DNA from: Cyanoderma ruficeps
Lineage: Eukaryota; Chordata; Aves; Passeriformes; Timaliidae
DNA: 64,000 nucleotides
Assembly: GCA_008694505.1 (NCBI GenBank)
Contig: VZDJ01000200.1
Coordinates: 260,310-324,309, forward strand
Reading direction: 5' to 3'
The notes beneath the pieces were generated by a model. That model saw only the letters and a program-made list of their open reading frames with translations, did no database searches and was not told the DNA's origin. Of this stretch, positions 38,737 through 48,718 are shown piece by piece. Each line of letters begins with the position of its first letter. Within the stretch, counting starts at the first letter, position 1. A program made the translations under genes and the position numbers.

Positions 38737-41700
38737 ATGTCGAGCCGCGGGAGGCGGGACCGCGACCCCCGGGACCCCCGGGGGGTCTCCGCCGCCTCCT
38801 CCGCCCGGGGCTCCTCCCGCAGCCGCCGCGACGCCGATGCCGAGCGGCCGCGGGGCCGGCGGGACGCGGAACGGGAGCGCGCGCGGCGGGAGGCGGCGGA
38901 GGCGCTGCCGGTGGATCTCGCGCGCGTCAAGAGGGAACCGGGCACCGGGACCGGTGTCTGGGGTGGCTCCGGCACCGCCGCCCCCGCCGCTCCGGTCCGT
39001 GTGAAGCGGGAGCGGGAGCCGGATGGAGACTCCGACCCTGAGCCCGAGCCCGCCGGTGGGGATCGGGAGGAACGGATGGGACCAAAGGACACGGGGGACG
39101 GCGGGGAGTGGGGGTGGGACGAGACACCGGGATGGGGAGCGGGAAACTGGAACGGGGGAGGTGGGTGTGGAAAGACCCCGGGGTGCGTGTGGGGACACAC
39201 TAGGGTGTGGCGGAGGCATCAGGTTGGAGAGATCGGGCACTGAGGGTGTGAAGGGACACGGGTTTCTGGGGGCACTGGGGCGGGTGGGGAGATCACAGTG
39301 ATGTCCCGAAGGACACCATGGGCGGGGAGACAGGACTGTAGGTGTGCAGAGGAATTGGGGTGTCCTGGGAGCTGATGGGGGTGACTCTGGGGTGTAGGAG
39401 GAGGGACACACTGGGGTGTGGGGGAACCGAGAGGGGAGGGATGGGGAATGGGGTGTCTAGCGGGATTCTGGAATGAGAGTGGGGTTTCTGAGAGGATTCT
39501 GGGACGGGGGGTCACCAGGACTGATCATGGATGTCCTGAACTCAGCTCTGGGCAGAGTTTGCAGACACTGGGGGGAGCTGGGGTTTAGCCCCAGGGAGGT
39601 GTAATGGAGGGGGTGCTGGAGGGGCCATCATTTTTTTGCTTTGGGGGTCCTTGTGCCCCCCTTGTTAACACTCTCCTGCCCCCCCAGTGCGCTATGGGCG
39701 CTTTGACCCCGAGGACCAGCGCAGCCGGCACTGCCCCTACCTGGACACCATCAACAAGTGGGTGACAGGGGTGTTTCGGGGTCCCTCTGTCCGTGGGGGT
39801 CTCCCCAGCTCTCCCACAGCCCTGTGACACTGCTCCCTCCTCCCAGGAGTGTCCTGGACTTCGACTTCGAGAAGCTGTGCTCCATTTCCCTGTCTCACAT
39901 CAATGTCTATGCCTGCCTCGTCTGCGGGAAGTACTTCCAGGGTGAGACCTCCCCCAGGGCTGCTGAGGGGCACGGGGATGTGGGGAACATGGAGGGGCTG
40001 CGGGGGGGCACAGCCAGGATTGTTGTGCTGCCCTGGGGGACACACATAAGGACTGGGATGCTGCTGGGGGGGGGGGCATTGGGGACACCCCTGAACTGTT
40101 GTGAGGGCACACTAGGGGATAGGGGTGGTGATGAGGGGGACGCCCAGGGGCTGGGGTGGAGCACAAGGGGTATGGGATGTTGTTGGGGTACCCCAGGGCT
40201 GTGGGGACACCCAGGGACAGGGATTCTGCCTGGCAAGGTCATGGGGAACAGCCAGGGACAGGGTGCTGTCAAGGGGTACAAAGAGGATGCCTGGGGAGGG
40301 ACACAATGGGGACACCGAAGGACAGGGTGGTTGCTGGGGGAACTCGGGGACCCTCCACTGGGCGCAACTCCCCCGTATGTGTCTTTTCTGTGTCCCTTGC
40401 CTCTTCCCATGGCTGCTCTGTACCCAATCCCGGTGCCCTGTGTCCCTCTGATGACACTATCCCTGCAGGCCGCGGGCTGAAGTCCCACGCCTACATCCAC
40501 AGCGTGCAGCTGAGCCACCATGTGTTCCTCAACCTGCACACACTCAAGTTCTACTGCCTGCCCGACAACTACGAGATCATCGACTCCTCTCTCGAGGACA
40601 TCACGGTGCGGGGTGCCTTCAGGGGTACCCCGGCTCTGGGAGGGCATCTTTGGGGTCCCCAGTTCTGGGGGGTTGGGTTTGGATCTCCTCCAGCTCTGAG
40701 GAGTTTGGGTTGGGGTCCCCCCAGCTCTGGGTTGTTCAGGTTGGGATCCTCTGGCTCTGAGGTGTCAGGTTGGGATCACCCTGTCCCAGAGGGGTTCAGG
40801 TTCAGGTCCCCCAGTGCTGAGGTCTCTCTCCTCCCACAGTACGTGCTCAAGCCCACCTTCACGGCTCAGCACATCGCCCACCTGGACAAACAGGCCAAGC
40901 TGTCCCGGGCCTATGATGGCACCACGTACCTGCCTGGCATCGTGGGGCTCAACAACATCAAGGCCAACGACTATGCCAACGCTGTGCTCCAGGTGACACC
41001 AGGGTTAAAGGCTTCTTTTTGGGGTGAAACCCCACCAAAACATCACTGTGGGTCTGACAGGGAGGAATCGCATCTTTTCTCCCTGAGGGTGTTGAGGCTT
41101 CATTTTGGGGTGAAACCCTCCCAAAATCCTGCTCTGGGGGTCTCAAAGATGAGTCCCACCTCTGTCCCACAGCATATGCACCTGGGGATGCTGCCTTCAT
41201 TTTGGGCTGAATGCCCTCTGAAATCCTACTAAAATTCCTCTCTGGGGATCCTGAGGGTGTATCCCATATTTTCTTCTACAGGTATTACACCTTGGGGGTC
41301 AAAGCCCCCCATAACCCTCCCCATACCCCTTCTGTGGGGCTGACAGGGATCAACTCTACCTCTGGATCTTTTCTGACTCAGACTGTTCTGAGATTTCCTG
41401 CAGGCTTCACACCTATGGCAGTGCAGGGTTTGCATACGTGCCCCAAAACCCTCCCAGATCACCCCTCTGGAGGTCCTGGGGCTGAATCCCCCCCTGCTCT
41501 GTTCCCAGGCCTTGTCTAATGTGCCGCCCTTGCGGAATTACTTCCTGGAGGAGGAGAACTACCGGCACATCCAGCGCCCGCCGGGGGACATCATGTTCCT
41601 GCTGGTGCAGCGCTTTGGGGAGCTCATGAGGAAGCTCTGGAACCCCCGGAATTTTAAGGCACATGTGTCACCCCACGAGATGCTCCAGGCCGTGGTGCTC

Positions 41701-43590
41701 TGCAGCAAGAAGAACTTCCAGATCACCAAGCAGGGTGGGGTGTGGGGGGACAGGGCTGGGGCTGGTAGGCAGATTTGGGGGTGCAGGGCTGGGTTTGAAG
41801 GCTCTGGATTTGGGGGTGCAGGGCTGGGTTTGAAGGCTCTGGATTTGGGGGTGCAGGGCTGGATTTGGGCGGCAGCACAGGATCTGGGGGCTCTGGATTC
41901 AGGGGGCAGAGCAGGATCCGGGCTCAGCTCCAGCTCTGCTGTTCCAGGGGATGGGGTGGAGTTCCTGTCCTGGTTCCTGAATGCGCTGCACGCAGCACTG
42001 GGCGGCACCAAGAGGAAGAAGAAAAGTGAGTGCGGGGAGATTCTGGGGGCTCTCGGGGGCTGCTGTCCCCCTGCTAAGCCCCTCCTGTCCCCCCAGCCAT
42101 TGTCACCGACGTGTTCCAGGGCTCCATGCGCATCTTCACCAAGAAGCTGCCACACCCTGATCTGGTGGGACTTGGGAGGGAATGGGGGTGTTGCGGTGCT
42201 GTGGGGGACGTTGGGGTCCAATGAGGGGTGTCAGGGTATGGTGGGTGGTGATGGGTGCAGTGTGGAGTGCCAGTGTCCAGTGGGATCCAGTGGCAGGAGT
42301 TGGGGAAATGGAGGAGTTGGGGTACAATGGGAATGCCAGGGTCAAAAAAAGGGGTGTCATGGTCCAGTGGGGGAGTGTCAGGGTCAGATGGGGGNNNNNN
42401 NNNNNNNNNNNNNNNNNNNNNNNNNNNNNNNNNNNNNNNNNNNNNNNNNNNNNNNNNNNNNNNNNNNNNNNNNNNNNNNNNNNNNNNNNNNNNNNNNNNN
42501 NNNNNNNNNNNNNNNNNNNNNNNNNNNNNNNNNNNNNNNNNNNNNNNNNNNNNNNNNNNNNNNNNNNNNNNNNNNNNNNNNNNNNNNGGAGAAGAACCCC
42601 ACCATTGTCAACTTCCCCATCACGTGAGTCAGGAGGAGGGGGCTTGGGGGGGCTGGGAGCTTGTAGAGAGGGTTAAAAGCATCTAAGAGGAGATTGGGTG
42701 TATCTGGGGGGTTGAAGGCATCTGGAGGGGGTTGTAAACATCTGTGAAACGCTGGAAACATCTAGAGGGGCTTTGGAGGCACCTGGGCTAGGGGATTTGA
42801 AGTGTCCAGATATATGAAGGTATCTAGGGTGGTATGTGGGCATCTGGGAGGGCTTTGTAGGGATCCAGGAGGGCTTTGAGTGGTTTATAGGCATCAAAAA
42901 GGGGTTTGAAGGTACTTGAGGGGTATTTCTGGGTATCTGGCAGCGTCAGGGAGTTTGTAACATCCAGAAGAGGGATGTAGATATCTCAGGGTGTGTTGTG
43001 GGCATGTGGAGGGGATTGGAACAGTCCAGGAGGGACCTGCAAGCACCTTGGAGGTGTCTGTGGGTGCTGTGGGGGTTCCCCGTGGCCAGTGCCCCGCTGA
43101 GGCTGCGGGGGTCCCCAGGAACGTGGATCTGCGGGAATACCTGTCGGAGGAGGTGCAGGCTGCGCACTCCCACACCACCTACGACCTCATCGCCAACATC
43201 GTGCACGACGGGAAGCCCTCGGAGGGCTCCTACCGCATCCACGTGCTGCACCACGTGAGTGTCCCCTCCTCAGGGGACTCGGGGGGCGCCGCGGGGACAC
43301 CCCTGAGTCACCCCGTCCCATCCTCCATCCTGGCAGGGCACAGGGAAGTGGTATGAGCTGCAGGACCTGCAGGTGACCGACATCCTGCCCCAGATGATAA
43401 CCCTGTCCGAGGCCTACATCCAGGTGAGGGGGGCAAGGGTGCGATGGTACCCCCAGAATGTCCTGTGACACTCCCTGAACGTGCCCTTACATCCCCAGAA
43501 TGTCTCCTGTGCCCCCCCCAACCCGCTCCTGCTCTCCTGCAGATCTGGAAGCGACGTGAGGAGGATGAGACAAACCAACAAGGCGCCTGA
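38737..43590 (+). CDS. USP39: USP39, spliceosomal ubiquitin-specific protease homologue (gapped)
   Basis: USP39 (yeast Sad1) is a component linked to the U4/U6.U5 tri-snRNP needed for splicing. Visible coding exons: 38737-39055, 39688-39757, 39847-39941, 40469-40605, 40840-40992, 41509-41734, 41948-42025, 42097-42164, part of an exon from 42588 to 42623, then 43119-43254, 43337-43423 and 43543-43590. The N-terminus is an Arg/Ser/Glu-rich region. Exons 2-4 encode the ZnF-UBP domain (SRHCPYLDTINK, YACLVCGKYFQGRGLKSH, SHHVFLNLHT). The USP domain starts at PGIVGLNNIKANDYANAVLQ; the catalytic Cys of true USPs is Asp here, as known for USP39, so it is not expected to cleave ubiquitin. About 100 residues between LPHPDL and EKNPTIVNFPI fall in the N gap 42395-42587 and its flanks. 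The end WKRREEDETNQQGA is intact. Confidence 0.96.
41781..41870. repeat. 35-base tandem repeat in USP39 intron 6
   Basis: Bases 41781-41815 and 41816-41850 are the same 35 bases, followed by a partial third copy. The near-identity implies recent duplication. Confidence 0.85.
42395..42587. other. Assembly gap in USP39
   Basis: A run of 193 Ns. One or more USP39 exons that should lie between exon 8 (ends 42164) and the partial exon at 42588 are absent, so the true gap is probably larger than drawn. Confidence 0.85.
42640..43090. repeat. GGGTTTGTAGGCATCTGGAGG repeat in USP39 intron
   Basis: Degenerate units of about 25-30 bases with GGCATCTGGAGG/GAAACATCTAGAGG run through the intron between the two exons at 42623 and 43119. 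Confidence 0.6.
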
Positions 43591-44015
43591 GACCCTTGCG
43601 GACACCTGGAAACCCCCTTGGGGGCAGCCCCTGCTCCCCTTTGGGGGTATCCCCAGCCCCCTAGGGGTACCCTGAGACCCCTTTGGGAGCACCCCAAGCT
43701 CCCTCATGGACACCCAGAGACTTGGTGGGGACACCCATAGCCCACTTGGGGACACCTCCATCCTCCCTGAGGTCACCCAGAGAACCCCAGGAAAACACCC
43801 AGACACCCCTGGGAGCACCCAGAACCTACCTGGGGACACCCCCAGTCCCCCTTAGATGTGTGTGTCCCAGTAAATGCCACCCACTATTTTTGTAACTCAT
43901 TTTTACCTTTTCTCTTCTTTGGGTTTGGGAGGGTTTGTGGGTTTTACTGCTTCCTGTGACCCCTCAGCCCCCATCACACCCTGAAACACCCTAAAACACT
44001 GAGGCAGAGCTGATC
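43591..44015. other. USP39 3' UTR and convergent spacer to SFTPB
   Basis: After the USP39 stop, GGGGACACCC(A)-type words recur every 30-40 bases to about 43860. AGTAAA near 43869 is a possible variant poly(A) signal. The remaining 150 bases separate it from the SFTPB signal at 44021. Confidence 0.5.
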
Positions 44016-44020
44016 CAAGC

Positions 44021-44026
44021 TTTATT
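44021..44026 (-). terminator. SFTPB poly(A) signal
   Basis: TTTATT on plus equals AATAAA on minus, 30 bases after the SFTPB stop codon. Confidence 0.7.
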
Positions 44027-44055
44027 GGGCAGTGCTGGGTGGTCCTGGTGCCCCC

Positions 44056-47000
44056 CTATAGCCAGACATGCTCCTGGCAGTGCTGCAGGGCCTGCAAGGG
44101 GGGGAGAGGTCAGATGGGGGTGCAGGGGGTCTCAGCCCCCCCATCCCCGTGTCCGCTGTGTCCCCAACTGACCTGGCAGCGCTGGGCAGCCTTCGGGCCT
44201 GAGCACCAGAAGATGGGGCCCAGGGCACAGGGGCCTAGGGGGAGGGACAGCGCAGGGACACGGAGACCTTGGGGGTCCTGTGCAGGGGACACAGGGATGT
44301 GGGGTCCCCCCAACGGTGGGGGTACCCCCAGGGCCTGCCAAAGCCCCCTCCCCAGAGCTGTGCCTTGTGAACTCTGGCACTGTCCTCTTGAGAGAGAGTG
44401 GCACTTACTGGGGACCTCATTGTGTCCCCAGGGTTGATGGGGCTGTGACGCCGAAGATGTGCCCCTTTGGGGCTGCACCAGCATTTGTGTCCTTGTCGTG
44501 GCTCCTGGGGACTGTGACACTCAGGGGTGTGTCCTTGGGGCTGTGACACTCTGGACGTGTCCCCTCAGTGTTGTGCAACCCTGGGGTCCTGTCACCTCCT
44601 GTGGACCATGTTCCCCCGCCATCCTCTTCGTGCCCCCCTCGTATTCCCCCCGTTCCTCCTCACCTCTTCACTGACACACTCCGCCAGTCGCACCACGATG
44701 GCCTCAAGGACCCAGGGCGGTGGCAGCGTCCCCACGTCCTCGTTGTCCCAGTTGTCCCCACCGCGGCAGGCGAGGAACAGGCGGCAGAGCAGGCGGGGGC
44801 CGAGGCGGCCCAGCAGCCCCTCGAGCGCCAGGGCCGCGTAGCGCTCGGCCAAGCACTGGCACGCCCCAGCCACCGGCAGCGGCAGCGCCCGGCACAGCCC
44901 GGCCACCGCCGTGGCCACCGAGCTCACGGGGACAGCGGCCTCAGCCCGCGCCACCAGCGTGCGGCACAGCCAGCACAGCGGCAGCGGCAGCGGCAGAGCC
45001 TTCGGGGACAGCCCGGCCCCGCCGGAGCCCTGCGCGAGGAGGGACACAACACTCGGTGCTGGGGACACTGCAGCCAGTGCTCGGGTTGCTGCGTGGTTGT
45101 GACCCCCAGCACGGTGGGGCCGTGCCGATGCCCACGGGGCCACCGTCACCCAGCCCCTGCTGTCCCCATGTCCGCACCTGCAGGTGGCTGCCGGGCGCCT
45201 CGAGGACGGGCACGGTCGGGGCGGCCCCGGGCTTTGTGCGACACAGCTTCAGCGTGACACAGACCTGCCAGGGCTTCTGCGGGGCAGCACAGGGTGACCC
45301 GGGCGTCCTCAAGCCCCAGCACCCCATGGTGTCCCTGGGTCGTGCTGTGCCTGCTGCCCCCAGCAGCCCACGTGTCCCTGGGGGCTGCAGTGTCCCCAAA
45401 CCCCCTTGCTGTGTGCCCCAACTGCCACTCAGGAGGTGCTGGGTCTGCCAGAGGAGGTGATCAACAAGCACCCGAACCAGGGCCTGGCATGGGGTCACCA
45501 CGACAGGGGGATGTGGGCACAGAATGCCTACCACCTGATCCAGCACTACCTGCACCAGGGCACTGACAGTGACACCCACGGTGACATCCACCACTGCCAT
45601 ATTCACCACCGCCACCACCACACCCCAGCCACACCTGTCACCACTGCACCACTGGTGTCCATGGGTGGTGCCTGTGGTATGGGACAGGCTACACGACCAT
45701 GGCACACATGATGGCATCCATCCTGTCTACCTCACCACCATGGCACCTGCTGATGTCTGCCACCACTTCACCCACCATCCCAGCACCCATAATGGCACAC
45801 ACCACCATGGTGGCGTCTGTCACCATGGCCCCTGTGATGGCACCCTCAGTGGCTACTACCACCTCATCAGCCACAGTGGCACTCCCAGTGGCACCTCCCT
45901 GTGTGGGACTTGCTGGCACCCACCATGGCACCCAGTGGCACCTGTGCCCATGGCCCCCACAGTGGCACCCATCCCCCATGCCTGCAGGCACCTCCACGGT
46001 GGATTGGTTGGAGGCCTGGCGGAGGAAGTCGAAGAGCTGCTGGCACACAGCACAGATGTCCTGCAAGAGGGGACAGCGGGGACATGTGGGAGATGGGAAC
46101 ACATTGGACACGGGGAGATGGGGACACAGGATTGTGGGACATTGGGGAATGGCAACAGGGGAGGACAGGGACATGGGGAGCATGAGGACATGGGGATGTT
46201 GTGGCACAGGGATGTTGGGAGGTGGGACACAGGGACATGGGGATGTGGGACATGGAACATGGGGGAATGGGGACATGGGGACATGGAGGAATGGGGACAT
46301 GGGAACCAAGGAGGATGCACGTTGGTGTGGGACCATGGTGTGGTACCATGAGTACTGGGACCCCCGTGGAGTTTTGGGGATATACAGGGGGCACAGGGAC
46401 AGAGGGAAGGGTGAAGGGATATTAGAGGGGTGACGGGGACATGGGAGGGTCTCTCACCACATTGGGATTTCCCTGGGTCAGATGGGGGCAGCGTCCCAAG
46501 GCCCCACAGCGCAGCGCCGTCACCCAGTCCTGGCACCAAGAAGAGGGGGGCATCCCGCAGGCCCCCCCCGGTGCCCCCAAACCTGTGGCCACTGTCAGCA
46601 CCCGGCCAGGGGGACCTGGCAATCCAGGACCCCCCCCAATACACTCCCCTCAAGTCACCCCATCCCAACACCAGCCCTCTTGGTACTCCCCGGCGTGGGG
46701 GGACCCCCTCAGTGAACCCTCCCGCTCCAATACCCCATCCCAGGGGGCTCCTGGCACCATGACTCCACCTCTAAACACACACCACCCCTAAAACTCCACT
46801 CCTGCTGTCATGGGGGGACTGCGTGGAAGGGACCCCCACCCATCCCTTATAGGGTGAGCCTTCCAGTGACACCCCATACACCATCCTAGCCTGAAACCCC
46901 AAGAGGGTCCAGACCCACACCCAAGGGCCCCCTTCCCCCGTTGCCCAGGGGGGACACCAGGGCAACCAGGGATCACAGGGTCTTTGATGGGGGCACCCAC

Positions 47001-47181
47001 CTTTGCAGGCACCCAGCTGTGGAGGTGCCCAGCCCTGCAGGCACACTCAGCTCAGGGGCTGCGCCCAGGTGTGGGGGTGCAGGGTCCTACCTGGGGTGGT
47101 CCAAAGCAGGGCGAGGAGCAGCTGCAATGCCAGGGCCATGGTGAGGGACAGGGCCGAGGACGGGGACAGCAGCTGGGCCAT
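44056..47181 (-). CDS. SFTPB: Pulmonary surfactant-associated protein B precursor
   Basis: SP-B is made in alveolar cells as a proprotein of saposin domains and spreads surfactant lipid at the air-liquid interface. Exons from the 5' end: 47091-47181 (signal peptide), 46458-46582 (saposin-A, ACGMPPSSWCQDWVTALRC), 45992-46060 (DICAVCQQLFDFL), about 45429-45549 (GILCPHPPVVVTPCQALV), 45178-45276 (WQVCVTLKLC), 44664-45029 (mature SP-B), 44173-44234 (saposin-A, LGPIFWCSGPKAAQRC) and 44056-44091 (ALQHCQEHVWL, stop). The mature peptide has PLPLPLCWLCRTL, AGACQCLAERY and RLLCRLFLACR, matching the cysteine pattern of SP-B. Signal and first three exon joins are in phase. Two joins, 45429 to 45276 and 44664 to 44234, do not close in phase with the sites I can see, so an exon end is wrong, an exon is missing, or the sequence has small errors. 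Confidence 0.9.
46080..46445. repeat. GGGGACATGGG repeat in SFTPB intron 2
   Basis: The words GGGGACATGGG, GGAATGGGGACATGG and GGACACAGGG recur every 8-20 bases on the plus strand, so the transcript contains the pyrimidine-rich complement. Confidence 0.7.
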
Positions 47182-48715
47182 GGCAGTACTGGCAGGGCTG
47201 AGCCCACGGCCTCTTAAGGCCCTGCAGGCAGGATGTGGCCGCTGGGACTGTGCCAGCGCACCGGGACAGGTGTGTTACACCCATGGAGACACCGTGGGGC
47301 CTGCCACCCCTGCCCTGCCACTCTGCTGCTGGCTCCATGCCACTATGTCCCCACTGCCATATCCTGATTGGGTCCCCGTTCAAGGGCCTCATTTTAATGT
47401 CTCCATGCCCCACTTGAGTCCCCACTGCAGTTGCTATGTTCCCTGTTGGGGTCCCATGTTCCCATTGGGGTTCACACTGGGGTTGCCATGTCCTCCACTG
47501 GGATCCCCACATCCCCACATCCCCTTTTCTTCCTACACTTCTCCCTTTCCCCATCTCCTCACATCCCCTCAACCCCTCCATGTCCTTCCCACCATATAAT
47601 CTCCCTCCTCTCTGCTGTGTCTCCACATCTCCATGTTCCCACGTCCCTTTTGTGTCACGATGGTCCCACACCCCAATATTCCCCCATATCCCTCTGTATC
47701 ACCCTCCAATCCCCCCCCGCCCCCTCTGTTCCCCTGTTCCTTCATGTCCCAACCTGCCATGTCCCTCCAAAATCCCCAACGTTCCTGTGTCTCCAAACTC
47801 TCGTCTGCCCCTTGTTCCTGTGTCCCCCCATGTCCCCCGATGTTCTCATGTCCCCTCTCCTGTATCAGTATGTCCCCCTCTGTGCCCTCCAGCTTATATC
47901 CCACATCCCCACACCTCCATGTCCCCCATAGTCCCCAAAGTCCCTGCATCCCTCATGTCTTGCCCATCCCCCCAGCCTTGTGCCCTGCCACCCCCCGAGT
48001 GTGGCCCCCCCGTCCCCCTCCCTGCCGCTCCTTTTCCCGGCACGTTCCTCCCCGATCACCAGCTTGACCCCAGCTGAGAGCCCTCAGTGTGGGCGCGGCT
48101 GGAGGGCAGGGCCCCAAGGGGGGGAGCACCTGCCCCAGGTGAGGCACCGAGATGGGCCCCAGGGTAGCACAGCCCCACCCCGTGCCCCGCTGTCACCCTG
48201 TGTACCATCCCCCATGCCACCCTCACACCCTGTACTTGTCCCCCCATGCATCCCACATCCTTCTGCCACCTCCTGTGCCCCCTGAACCACCGTGTGTGCC
48301 CCAAATCCCTGTGCTACACCCTGTGCCCCAGGTCACAGTGTCACCCTGCACTTCCCAGACCTCCCATATCCCCCCTTGGGCAGCTCTGGGGACACGTGGG
48401 GCAGGGGCTGGTTCAGGGGTGCCCCCTGGCCAGGAGTGACCCCCAGCACAGCCCAGGGACAGGACAAGGACAAAGCCCCAGCTCGGCCCGGGGAATCACA
48501 GAACCAGGAGCAGCACTGGAATATAGCCCCGGGGAGGGGTCAGGAATGAGGATGTGGCCTCGGGGCCTCGGGCGGGGCTCAGCCTGGAGAAAAGGACGCT
48601 CAGGGGGGACCATCTCACCCTCCACAACTCCCCACAGGAGTGTGGATCTCCATCCTCACCGTCCCCAGGCCCTTCCCACGGCAGTTCCAGCTCACGCTTC
48701 TCTTTCATAACGAAA
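47182..48715. other. Spacer between SFTPB and MXD1
   Basis: The SFTPB promoter should lie just right of 47181, but no clear TATA or known lung element was recognised. From about 47350 to 48330 the plus strand is a degenerate pyrimidine-rich repeat (CCCACATCCCC, TGTCCCCCCATG, CCATGTCCC). No gene is recognised. Confidence 0.5.
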
Positions 48716-48718
48716 TAA

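Noticed and set aside
37471..39243. A 590-codon plus-strand frame across C2orf68 and USP39
   Set aside because: The left part is antisense to C2orf68; only the segment from 38737 to 39055 is the true USP39 exon 1.
45406..45711. A plus-strand frame with EEVINKHPNQGLAWGHHD that looks protein-like
   Set aside because: The minus strand of the same bases is a saposin-B segment of SFTPB with the correct cysteine spacing and acceptor phase.
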